A stretch of DNA of 20,071 nt, taken from the NCBI GenBank assembly GCA_902767355.1, contig CACXHG010000233.1:1-20071 (forward strand), read 5' to 3'. Below are positions 1 through 6,696 of this stretch, piece by piece. The DNA is from an uncultured Bacteroidia bacterium. Its GTDB lineage: Bacteria > Bacteroidota > Bacteroidia > Bacteroidales > UBA932. The notes under the pieces are model-generated. The model did not search any database. It was not told where the DNA came from and worked only from the letters and a program-made list of their open reading frames with translations. The first letter of the stretch is position 1, and every line of letters starts with the position of its first letter. The translations under genes and the position numbers were made by a program.

Positions 1-156
1 ATAGGCAAGCTGTACAGCGGCATAACCATCTTTCTCTACTGTACGAATTTGCGTAACAACACACGGACCAGCCTCAATTACGGTGCAAGGTACGTTGATA
101 CCGTTTGCATCGAACATGGAAGTCATTCCGACTTTCTTTCCAATTAATCCAGGCAT
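1..156 (-). CDS. rplC: 50S ribosomal protein L3, N-terminal part (cut by window edge)
   Basis: Reading the minus strand from an ATG at 156 gives 52 in-frame codons beginning MPGLIGKKVGMTSMFDANG and running off the window. This is the conserved N-terminus of bacterial L3 (GLIGKKxGMT), which binds 23S rRNA near the peptidyl transferase centre and starts 50S assembly. In most bacteria rplC follows rpsJ in the S10 operon. Here no rpsJ lies upstream; 331 non-coding bases and a divergent ATPase gene do. The codons are less GC-rich than those of the starch locus, as is common for ribosomal protein genes. The identification is firm. Whether rplC is the first gene of its operon rests on the promoter seen at 216-248. 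Confidence 0.95.
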   Translation of the reverse strand, partial: MPGLIGKKVGMTSMFDANGINVPCTVIEAGPCVVTQIRTVEKDGYAAVQLAY

Positions 157-180
157 TGTAGATAATTTGGTGTAAATAAA

Positions 181-230
181 TTAGTTGTATAAACTCTCGC
201 AATTTTTGCGGGCTGCAAATATACAACTAA
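181..230. repeat. Nested inverted repeats across the rplC promoter/leader
   Basis: TTAGTTGTAT (181-190) and ATACAACTAA (221-230) are perfect 10-base inverted repeats 30 bases apart. Nested inside is a second perfect pair, CGCAA (198-202) and TTGCG (206-210), with a 3-base loop. The outer right arm overlaps the -7 box, so a full transcript hairpin cannot form from the predicted start. The outer pair is more likely a protein-binding site on DNA, or a coincidence. Confidence 0.5.
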
Positions 231-248
231 ATTCCGAATTATCAACAA
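216..248 (-). promoter_or_regulatory. Bacteroidetes-type promoter for rplC
   Basis: On the minus strand the -7 box TATATTTG (223-216) is preceded by 19 bases and then TTG (245-243, with a second TTG at 248-246). This fits the Bacteroidetes consensus TTTG-N19/20-TAnnTTTG. Transcription would start near 209, giving rplC a leader of about 50 bases. Confidence 0.7.
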
Positions 249-269
249 GTTTTTGAACAATAGTTTTAA

Positions 270-301
270 TTTGCGAGACCTTGTATTTCTTTGTAACTTT
301 G
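270..301 (+). promoter_or_regulatory. Strong Bacteroidetes-type promoter facing right
   Basis: TTTG (270-273), exactly 20 bases, then TAACTTTG (294-301): a perfect match to TTTG-N20-TAnnTTTG. Start of transcription would fall near 307, just at the ATG at 308 and about 180 bases before the ATPase gene. It is divergent from the rplC promoter. Confidence 0.7.
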
Positions 302-307
302 ATAGTC

Positions 308-424
308 ATGAAAAACGTTGCATTGACCCCGGCATCGTGCAGTTTGCATTACCGTTGGTTACTAGGGGCAGGATGGGACGATCTAAAAAAGCTCTTCAAG
401 GATAACCATCCGCAACTTTTTTAG
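308..424 (+). CDS. Possible 38-residue leaderless ORF or small RNA unit
   Basis: An ATG at 308 opens a 38-codon frame ending in TAG at 422-424. The peptide starts MKNVALTPASC and ends with a charged stretch, DDLKKLFKDNHPQLF. I recognise no family. It directly follows the best promoter of this region, with almost no 5' leader, and is followed by a hairpin with a T tract (425-452). Promoter, short body and terminator-like hairpin would equally suit a small RNA of about 145 bases or a leader for the ATPase gene. Inverted repeats TCTAAAAAAG (382-391) and CTTTTTTAGA (416-425) lie in the end of the frame, which favours an RNA reading. Coding status is unproven. Confidence 0.25.
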   Translation: MKNVALTPASCSLHYRWLLGAGWDDLKKLFKDNHPQLF

Positions 425-452
425 AAAATTGCGGATATTTTCCCGCAATTTT
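425..452 (+). terminator. Hairpin with flanking A/T tracts, terminator or operator
   Basis: AAAATTGCGG (425-434) and CCGCAATTTT (443-452) are perfect 10-base inverted repeats with an 8-base loop: a GC core followed by T4. It would end a short transcript from the promoter at 270-301. It also sits immediately before the -7 box of the ATPase promoter, so an operator role is an alternative. A related word CCGCAACTTTT (410-420) can pair with the same left arm, giving a mutually exclusive fold. Confidence 0.45.
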
Positions 453-462
453 CCTATATTTG
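429..462 (+). promoter_or_regulatory. Probable promoter of the ATPase gene
   Basis: TATATTTG at 455-462 matches the -7 box TAnnTTTG and lies 25 bases before the ATG at 488. The best -33 candidate, TTG at 429-431, is spaced 23 bases away, longer than the usual 19-21, so the -33 element is weak. Confidence 0.45.
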
Positions 463-487
463 TGCAGAATAAATACCGCAGCGCGTT

Positions 488-1660
488 ATGCAGGAACTTT
501 ACAACCAATTCTATCAGCTACTGGAGCTCACCCCGATGGATTTCTTTCGGGAACAGCACCAGACCATCAACTGGGATGTACGTGTCCTTGGCATCCTGGG
601 GCAAAAAGGTGTAGGCAAATCAACCCTCATCCTTCAGCACATCAAACAACAGGGGAACCGAGACGAATCCCTATACGTAGTTGCCGATGACATCTACTTC
701 GCTGCACACACCCTGCTGGATACGGCCAAGCACTTCTTTGCTCGGGGAGGCAAATTCCTGTACATAGACGAAATTCATAAGTACGAGAACTGGAGCCGGG
801 AAATCAAGAATATCTATGACTGCCTGCCGCTGCTACACATCGTCTACTCTGGGAGTTCCATGCTTGATCTCAAAGAGGGCGGAGCTGATCTGAGCCGCCG
901 TGTCATAGAATATCACCTGCCGGAATGGTCTTTCCGCGAATATCTCAACCTCCGCCTCGGATGGTCACTGAAAACCGCAACGCTGGATGAAATTCTGCAA
1001 GGCAAGGTTGATTTCCCATACGGTCCGGAGCGCCCGCTTAAATACTTTGACGAATATATGAAGAAAGGATGCTATCCTTTTTCCTTGGAGCCAGAATCCG
1101 AGACGCGATTGCGTCAAATTATCAATACTACTGTAGAAGTAGATATCCCCAAATATGCCAGAATGACCATTGCGGCCACGCAGAAGCTCAAGAAATTCAT
1201 GTACTACATTTCAAAAAGCGTCCCTGTCAAAATCAATTATTCAGACATGGCGAGGGACCTAGGCCTTGATCGTGACGATTTGCCTAAGTACCTGGAGTAT
1301 CTTGAAAAAGCTGAACTGGTTTCCATTCTCAGAATGAAGGCAAACGGTGACGCCATCCTGCGGAAAATGGACAAGTTATATCTCCATAACCCCAACATGG
1401 CATACATCCTGTCCGGAGAATTACCAAATACGGGCAATTCACGCGAGACCATATTCTTCTGCTGGACAAAACAAAAATATGAGCCCCTTGAATCTCCGAT
1501 ATCCGACTTTGAAATCGAAGGAAAGACCTTCGAGGTAGGTGGCCGCAAAAAGGGTAAGAAGCAGATTGAAGACGCTAAAGAGGGCTACATCGTCAAGGAT
1601 GATATAGAGTACGCTTTTGACAATCAAGTGCCGCTCTGGATGTTCGGGTTCTTGTATTAA
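488..1660 (+). CDS. AAA family ATPase (AAA_14 / DUF4143-like)
   Basis: This 390-residue protein has a Walker A motif GQKGVGKST at 38-46 and a Walker B FLYIDEIHK at about 90-98. A polar strand SGSS follows at 121-124, then SRR at 136-138 and a PEWSFREYL segment near 145. That order is typical of AAA_14-type ATPases with a C-terminal DUF4143-like nuclease-fold or winged-helix region, which are common as single genes in Bacteroidetes. The residues from about 215 include a winged-helix-like stretch. Their cellular role is not established; some have been linked to mobile or toxin-like loci. The gene stands alone, divergent from rplC and convergent with the starch locus. The ATG at 488 is chosen because the -7 box lies just upstream. 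Base composition is lower in GC than the starch locus beside it, possibly a sign of separate origin. Confidence 0.85.
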   Translation: MQELYNQFYQLLELTPMDFFREQHQTINWDVRVLGILGQKGVGKSTLILQHIKQQGNRDESLYVVADDIYFAAHTLLDTAKHFFARGGKFLYIDEIHKYENWSREIKNIYDCLPLLHIVYSGSSMLDLKEGGADLSRRVIEYHLPEWSFREYLNLRLGWSLKTATLDEILQGKVDFPYGPERPLKYFDEYMKKGCYPFSLEPESETRLRQIINTTVEVDIPKYARMTIAATQKLKKFMYYISKSVPVKINYSDMARDLGLDRDDLPKYLEYLEKAELVSILRMKANGDAILRKMDKLYLHNPNMAYILSGELPNTGNSRETIFFCWTKQKYEPLESPISDFEIEGKTFEVGGRKKGKKQIEDAKEGYIVKDDIEYAFDNQVPLWMFGFLY

Positions 1661-1718
1661 AGCGAGTCATAAATCGGATTTTGTATGAACATAGGAGAAC
1701 CGAAGCTAGTGCCCCAGT

Positions 1719-1751
1719 AGCTTTTGCAAAGGTTCTTCTCTTGCAAAAGCT
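1719..1751. terminator. Hairpin between converging genes
   Basis: AGCTTTTGCAA (1719-1729) and TTGCAAAAGCT (1741-1751) are perfect 11-base inverted repeats with an 11-base loop. They lie 8 bases beyond the amylase stop and 58 bases beyond the ATPase stop. No long T tract follows on either strand. The position suggests a bidirectional terminator. An alternative stem, AAGCTA (1703-1708) with TAGCTT (1718-1723), overlaps it. Confidence 0.55.
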
Positions 1752-1759
1752 TAGTCAAA

Positions 1760-3097
1760 CTAGTTTGTTTTGCGGAGTATTACCCAGCCGCCGGCGGGCA
1801 GGGGCTGGGTGTAGGTGCCGCTGGCGGGCTCGGCGGTGAAGGCGTTGGCCCAGCGGCCCTTGAGCGGGAGGGTGAGGGTGGCGTCTTCGCTGGTGAGGTT
1901 GACGGCCACGATCACGCTGTTGCGCCCCCTGGTGCGGCTGAAAGCGAACACATTGGCATCCGCCTGCGGTATTTCAGCATAGACGCCGCCCCTCTCTCCC
2001 GCGTCCAGGGCGGGATTGCTGTGCTTGAGGTCTATCAGCCCTCTGAAGAAATCCGTGTAGGGATTGCCGCTCCAGTCGGTGATTGGATCCTTTTCGAAGA
2101 AGGCCAGGCGGCGGCTCAGGCCGATTTCCTGTCCGGTGTATATCAGCGGCTGGCTGCCCGGCAGGGTGAAGCAGAGCACTGCGCAGGCATTTGCGGCGTC
2201 GCCCATGCGCTCGAACTCGGTGCCGTTCCATGAGTTCTCGTCGTGGTTGGAGGTGAAGCTCAGGCGGAAGGCGCTCGCGGGATAATTCTCTGCGTCGCGT
2301 TTGAGGTATGCGCGCAGCTCGTCGTAGCTCTTCTGCCCGGCGGCGATGTCGCCCAGCAGATGGTGCAGCTCCCAGGCGTAGGTGGCGTCGAAACAGCTGT
2401 CGGGATCGGCCAGGTTGGTGCGCTCGGCCTCGGCCAGGAAGTAGGCCTCGGGATAGTCGGCGTTCAGCCGGGGCATCACATCGTGCCAGAACTCTGCGGG
2501 CATTTCGCCGGCCGCGTCGCAGCGGAAGCCGTCCACGCCCTTGTCCAGCCAGAAGCGCATGCACTCTTCCTGGGCTTTCCAGACATCCTTGCAGGCGTAG
2601 TTGAGGCTGCGGGTGTCGGTCCAGTCATATTCCCAGATGGCATTGCCGGCGCTGTCGCGCTCGTAGAATTCGGCGGGCTTGGTGCTCATCCAGATGTGGT
2701 CGGGCGCGGTCTGGTTGGCCACCCAGTCCAGAATCACCTTGAAGCCCTGGTCGTGAGCGGCGGCCAGGAGGCGGTCAAAGTCTTCCATGGTGCCGAATTC
2801 GGGATTGACCTTGCAGTAGTCGCTGATGGCATAATAAGAGCCCAGGGTGCCCTTACGGCCCTCCACGCCAATTTGATACATAGGCATCAGCCAAAGGCAG
2901 TCCACGCCCAGTTCCTTGAGGCGGGGCAGCTGCGCCTGGACGCCGGCAAACGAGCTTTCGGGCGAGAATTGGCGTATGTTTACTTCGTATAACACAGAGT
3001 TATAGGTCCACTCGGGGTGGTGTGCGGCCTGGTGCTGTTTGGGCTGGCAGGCGGCGATTGCGGCGACGGCCGCTATCAGGGTGAGTATCTTTTTCAT
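1760..3097 (-). CDS. GH13 alpha-amylase family lipoprotein
   Basis: This 445-residue protein starts with a lipoprotein signal, MKKILTLIAAVAAIAAC, so Cys17 would be lipidated and the enzyme tethered to a membrane. GH13 motifs appear in order: region I DWVANQ (124-129), region II GFRCDAA with nucleophile Asp194, region III LAEAE with acid/base Glu223, and region IV SNHDEN with Asp286. Region I is unusual: the near-invariant final His is Gln. The protein is shorter than neopullulanase SusA (about 600 residues) and has no N-terminal starch-binding domain. It is the last gene of the locus, 20 bases after susG, so probably co-transcribed. A role in trimming imported malto-oligosaccharides is inferred. 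Periplasmic versus surface location cannot be told from sequence, and GH13 subfamily is not assigned. Confidence 0.88.
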   Translation of the reverse strand: MKKILTLIAAVAAIAACQPKQHQAAHHPEWTYNSVLYEVNIRQFSPESSFAGVQAQLPRLKELGVDCLWLMPMYQIGVEGRKGTLGSYYAISDYCKVNPEFGTMEDFDRLLAAAHDQGFKVILDWVANQTAPDHIWMSTKPAEFYERDSAGNAIWEYDWTDTRSLNYACKDVWKAQEECMRFWLDKGVDGFRCDAAGEMPAEFWHDVMPRLNADYPEAYFLAEAERTNLADPDSCFDATYAWELHHLLGDIAAGQKSYDELRAYLKRDAENYPASAFRLSFTSNHDENSWNGTEFERMGDAANACAVLCFTLPGSQPLIYTGQEIGLSRRLAFFEKDPITDWSGNPYTDFFRGLIDLKHSNPALDAGERGGVYAEIPQADANVFAFSRTRGRNSVIVAVNLTSEDATLTLPLKGRWANAFTAEPASGTYTQPLPAGGWVILRKTN

Positions 3098-3117
3098 GCT
3101 TATTGGAATATTATCGA

Positions 3118-5112
3118 TTATTGAAGAAATACCACTGAAGATGATGCTCCAAGAGTTACGGTGGAGCCGGACACGGATACGCTGCCGAGCGATACGACAA
3201 CATTGTCAAGCTTGTCTGACGGCAGTTCCAAAACCTTTTCGCCGGAGCCTACATTGTGCAGCACCAGCGCCTTTTCACCAGATGACGCAGTCATATACCA
3301 GGCGGCGATGCTGCCATCGAGGGTGTTGCTGTCGTTATATTTGGAGTGGGCGCTCATCTTGCCGCCGGCGAGGGCCTTGCAGCTGTTGCGCGCCTGCGTC
3401 CATTTGTAATAAGTTGCCAAAAGGCTGGAGGCATTGCCCTGCTGCTTCTGGACGGAGATGGCGTCTGTGACCAACTCGCTGTCGATATGGCCGCCCAGGT
3501 CGCCCTTGGCGGCATCAGCAGCCTTGTCCCACACGATGGGAGTGCGCACCAGCTCGTCGCGTCCGCCTTCGTCGCCGTCCTTGCCCCAGTAGCCGAGCTC
3601 TTCGCCCTGGTAGATATACGGCTCGCCCTCTGCGGTCATCAGAAAAGCCGCGGCCTGCTTCATCTTGGCCATGTCGCGGCCGAGGGTGGTTGCGGCGCGG
3701 GTCTCGTCGTGGTTAGAGAGCTTGGTGGCGGCTATCGCCCCGCTGCGCTGCGCGTTGTAGAGCTTTCGGTAGCCCATCAGGTCCTTGCAGAAATAGCATC
3801 CGGTGCGCTGGTTCAGCACCCATTTGAGCCGCTCCCAGAAGTCAAACTCGAAGTTTGCGGGCAGGCCCTTGTAATACGGGGCAACCGAAGACGCGTCCAT
3901 CCAGCACTCGGCCACCATATAAAAATCTTCCGAATGGGTCTTGCGGTAGCTGGCGTTGCAGCGGTCGTACCACTTGCCAAGGAAGGCCACGTTGGCGGCG
4001 TTGTTGAAGGTATTCATGCCGCCGTAGATATGCTTGACGGCATCCAGCCTGAGGCCGTCGATGCCAAGGGCGATCCACTTGTCTACGGTTTCTGCCAGGG
4101 CGATAAACGGCGCGGAGGTCTCGGCTGTGGCGGCTGCGCCATAGTTGATGTCGGGCATCCAGCTGCCGAAGGCCCCCATGTAATATACGGTCGAAGTAGT
4201 CACATCCGTCAGATCCAGGCGATAGCGACCGTTTCCGGTGAAATAGATGTCGCCGCCATCTGCCACAAGACTCACGGGCACGCCCTCGCTTAAAGTAAAG
4301 TCGGCTGTCGAGGCGCCGAATTTGGAGCCGGCGTTCCAGGTGGAATTCTTCCTGACAAGGAATCCTGTCTTGCCGCTGAGGTCCATCACGGTGTAATACG
4401 AGCCGTCGCTGCCGGCGGTAAACTTGACTTCCCTGCCATCCTGGCCGGGCGCCCAGGTCCACAGGTTCCAGCTGGCGGAGCCGCTGCCGGTGACAGCCTC
4501 GGTGGTGCTGCTGATTTTCAGACGCGGCGCTCCGCTGGTCGCGGAATGCCACTCGTCCTGGTTATAAGAATAGCCGCCGAGCATGGGGAAGTCTTTCCAT
4601 CCCGTCGCAGGGTTTGCGCTTATCAGATACCAGTCGCGGTAGGGGTTGTCGGCAGCGGAAAGCGCTTCTGCAAGCCAGGGATGCCCTTTGCCGGTGTGGT
4701 TCAGGACATAGTCCATATAAATCTTTATCCCTTTGGCGTGGGCGGCGTCTATCATGGCCTTGAAGTCTGCCTCGGTGCCGTATTTGGGGTTGACGGCAGC
4801 ATAGTCCGTGACATCGTAGCCGTGATAGGAATCTGCCGGATGGGCGGGAGAAAGCCAGATGGCCGACACGCCGAGTCCGTCCAGGTAGTCCAGCCTGGAG
4901 CGTATGCCGTTGAAATCGCCTATGCCGTCGCCGTCGCTGTCGGCAAAGCTGTAGATGAGCAGCTGGTAGGTGATTCTGCCCTGCTTTTCACCGTCGGCAT
5001 AGGTCGGAATCACGACTGTCTCACCCTCGTCCGGGATGACTGGCTGAGGCTGCTTGTGGCAGGAGGCTGCCAGCAGCGGCAGCAGCGCCAGTATAAGGAA
5101 AATGCGTTTCAT
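3118..5112 (-). CDS. susG: SusG-like surface alpha-amylase with inserted starch-binding domain
   Basis: This 664-residue GH13 lipoprotein has the signal MKRIFLILALLPLLAASC (Cys18). An in-frame ATG at 5139 exists, but it would add nine residues before the signal peptide and start inside a hairpin, so 5112 is preferred. A Ca-site-like DSDGDGIGDFNGI lies at 58-70, region I DYVLNH at 134-139, and region II GLRLDAVKH at 353-361 (nucleophile Asp357). Region III VAECW gives acid/base Glu402, and region IV SNHDE gives Asp469. About 125 residues (roughly 190-315), rich in Trp, Ser and Thr, interrupt the barrel between regions I and II. That is where Bacteroides thetaiotaomicron SusG carries CBM58, and overall length is also close (SusG is 692). 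SusG hydrolyses starch at the cell surface, feeding SusC/SusD. It lies between susF and the second amylase. Confidence 0.92.
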   Translation of the reverse strand: MKRIFLILALLPLLAASCHKQPQPVIPDEGETVVIPTYADGEKQGRITYQLLIYSFADSDGDGIGDFNGIRSRLDYLDGLGVSAIWLSPAHPADSYHGYDVTDYAAVNPKYGTEADFKAMIDAAHAKGIKIYMDYVLNHTGKGHPWLAEALSAADNPYRDWYLISANPATGWKDFPMLGGYSYNQDEWHSATSGAPRLKISSTTEAVTGSGSASWNLWTWAPGQDGREVKFTAGSDGSYYTVMDLSGKTGFLVRKNSTWNAGSKFGASTADFTLSEGVPVSLVADGGDIYFTGNGRYRLDLTDVTTSTVYYMGAFGSWMPDINYGAAATAETSAPFIALAETVDKWIALGIDGLRLDAVKHIYGGMNTFNNAANVAFLGKWYDRCNASYRKTHSEDFYMVAECWMDASSVAPYYKGLPANFEFDFWERLKWVLNQRTGCYFCKDLMGYRKLYNAQRSGAIAATKLSNHDETRAATTLGRDMAKMKQAAAFLMTAEGEPYIYQGEELGYWGKDGDEGGRDELVRTPIVWDKAADAAKGDLGGHIDSELVTDAISVQKQQGNASSLLATYYKWTQARNSCKALAGGKMSAHSKYNDSNTLDGSIAAWYMTASSGEKALVLHNVGSGEKVLELPSDKLDNVVVSLGSVSVSGSTVTLGASSSVVFLQ

Positions 5113-5132
5113 AAGCTCGTCTATAAATGGGA

Positions 5133-5161
5133 CCTGCAAGTCCGTATCAGGGGCTTGCAGG
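5133..5161 (-). other. Intercistronic hairpin between susF and susG
   Basis: CCTGCAAG (5133-5140) and CTTGCAGG (5154-5161) form a perfect 8-base stem with a 13-base loop in the 70-base gap between the susF stop and the preferred susG start. No T tract follows. It could adjust mRNA stability or readthrough, lowering amylase relative to the binding proteins. It also argues against starting susG at 5139. Confidence 0.45.
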
Positions 5162-5182
5162 CCAAAATATTGTGTAGAAGGA

Positions 5183-6649
5183 TTATTCTACGGTAGCAGT
5201 ACCGGCGTTGAAGTCGAGTGTGATCTTCTGGCCTGCGGTTACGTTTACGCGTGCCTGGTCTCCACCGGCGCCGCGATAAGCGATCTTACCGTCGAAGAAA
5301 ACGAATTCGGTCTTCCACCAGTCGATCCAGCCGTTGGGAGTTGTGATGCCGTCGATAGGTGCGGAAGGCTGGATCTTGGAAGAGATGCGGACCTCGCCGT
5401 CTGCATTGACAGTGGCAGTGAGCTTCTGGCCGTCGGCAGCGAACTTGACGATGTCGGGAGCGTTGAAGTCCCAGGCATTTTCGCCCCATACGTTACCTAT
5501 GCCGTAAACCTCTGCGGGATAGATTTCGACAACCTTGTCGTTGCCGTTTACGAATACGGTGTAGAAGCCGTCCTCTGCTACCCAGCAGTTGCCGTCTTTT
5601 ACGGTATAACCCACAGTGCCGTCACCGGTAAAGTCGCCGTTCCACTCGCGTACTGCGCAGAACTTGAAGCCTTTGGCAGCCTCGAACCAGCGGGTGCACC
5701 AGAAGTAGCCGGGAGCAGAAGGAATGCCGGAGAGTTCTACTATTGTCTCTGCGTTCCAGTCCCAGCTATCGCCACCCCACTGGCCTCCGTTCATATACAT
5801 ATGTTCGGGAGCGGTGATTTCTACTTCCTGACCCAGCTCGATCTTGTAGGAGAAGCTGTTGGCAACGTCGCCTGCTGCCAGCTTGTAGTTAAGGGTGATG
5901 TTGTACAGACCGGGGGTCTCCATTACGAAGTTGTCTCCGCCGGGCTTGCTGTCAACACCGATGTTGGTGTTGGCCTTTACCTCACCTGCATTGTCGAGGG
6001 TGATCTTCCAGGCACCGCCGTAAGCGAACTTGAACTCGAGACCGCCTACCAGCTCGGCATTGTTGATGGTGTAGGTGATACCGTCGTTGGAGAAAGCGGT
6101 GTGCTCCATCTCGGTGAAGCCCCAGCTGTTCATGCCGCCGCGTACGCCCCAGTTTGCAGGAGCCACGAGAATCTGGGCATTGTCCAGGTCGCCCGCCTTG
6201 TTAAGGTCAAGTACGATGTGATAAAGGCCGGTGGCGGCAACTTTCATCTTGGGAGCGCTTTCGCCTGTCACAAGGGCACCCTTGAAGATGGCAGTGGCAG
6301 GATTGTCGGCATAAATGGTGGAGAAATCAGTCGGAGTGAACTCTGCCAGTGATGCACCGTAGAGAGTCTGCTGGCCGCCATTCACCCATACCAGGGAGAA
6401 CTCTTTGCCGCCCTCGAGCACGATGTATTTCTCGAACATACCGTCGCGTACGCTCTGATCCTTGGCTTCGTTGATGCCGGGGGCCATGCGAAGCACGTCT
6501 GATACCTTGTCGAAGCCGGTAGCTTCGCCCATAACGTAAACACCGTCTTCTACGATGTCATCCACGTCGATGGGTTTCTTCTCGCCGTTGCAGGCTGTAG
6601 CAAACATTGCCATAGCTACGGCGCACATTGCATAAAAGATTTTCTTCAT
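5183..6649 (-). CDS. susF: SusF/SusE-like outer-membrane starch-binding lipoprotein
   Basis: This 488-residue lipoprotein has the signal MKKIFYAMCAVAMAMFATAC (Cys20) followed by a short acidic/lysine stretch typical of surface-exported lipoproteins. After an N-terminal beta domain (about 30-160) come three related modules of about 100 residues. Each opens with a Trp-bearing motif: WGVRGGMNSWGF (about 167-178), MNGGQWGGDSWDW (286-298) and GIGNVWGENAWDF (383-395). Three such modules and the total length match SusF of B. thetaiotaomicron (485 residues); SusE has two and is about 390. SusF binds starch at the cell surface without catalysis. Only one SusE/SusF-type gene is present, between susD and susG. 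The susF symbol is by length, module count and position; it could equally be called SusE/F family. Confidence 0.85.
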   Translation of the reverse strand: MKKIFYAMCAVAMAMFATACNGEKKPIDVDDIVEDGVYVMGEATGFDKVSDVLRMAPGINEAKDQSVRDGMFEKYIVLEGGKEFSLVWVNGGQQTLYGASLAEFTPTDFSTIYADNPATAIFKGALVTGESAPKMKVAATGLYHIVLDLNKAGDLDNAQILVAPANWGVRGGMNSWGFTEMEHTAFSNDGITYTINNAELVGGLEFKFAYGGAWKITLDNAGEVKANTNIGVDSKPGGDNFVMETPGLYNITLNYKLAAGDVANSFSYKIELGQEVEITAPEHMYMNGGQWGGDSWDWNAETIVELSGIPSAPGYFWCTRWFEAAKGFKFCAVREWNGDFTGDGTVGYTVKDGNCWVAEDGFYTVFVNGNDKVVEIYPAEVYGIGNVWGENAWDFNAPDIVKFAADGQKLTATVNADGEVRISSKIQPSAPIDGITTPNGWIDWWKTEFVFFDGKIAYRGAGGDQARVNVTAGQKITLDFNAGTATVE

Positions 6650-6696
6650 TGTGTAATGATTTAAATAGGTTGGTTGTTTATTTTATTAGTTATTGT

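Noticed and set aside
308..424. tRNA or SRP RNA in the ATPase upstream region
   Set aside because: No cloverleaf, no T-loop GTTCRA pattern and no SRP GGAAGG-type tip were found; only simple hairpins are present.
2243..2992. Long plus-strand frame opposite the GH13 lipoprotein
   Set aside because: It is a high-GC antisense shadow of a clear enzyme gene, without any domain. The same applies to the long plus-strand frames opposite susF, susC, malQ and the transporter.
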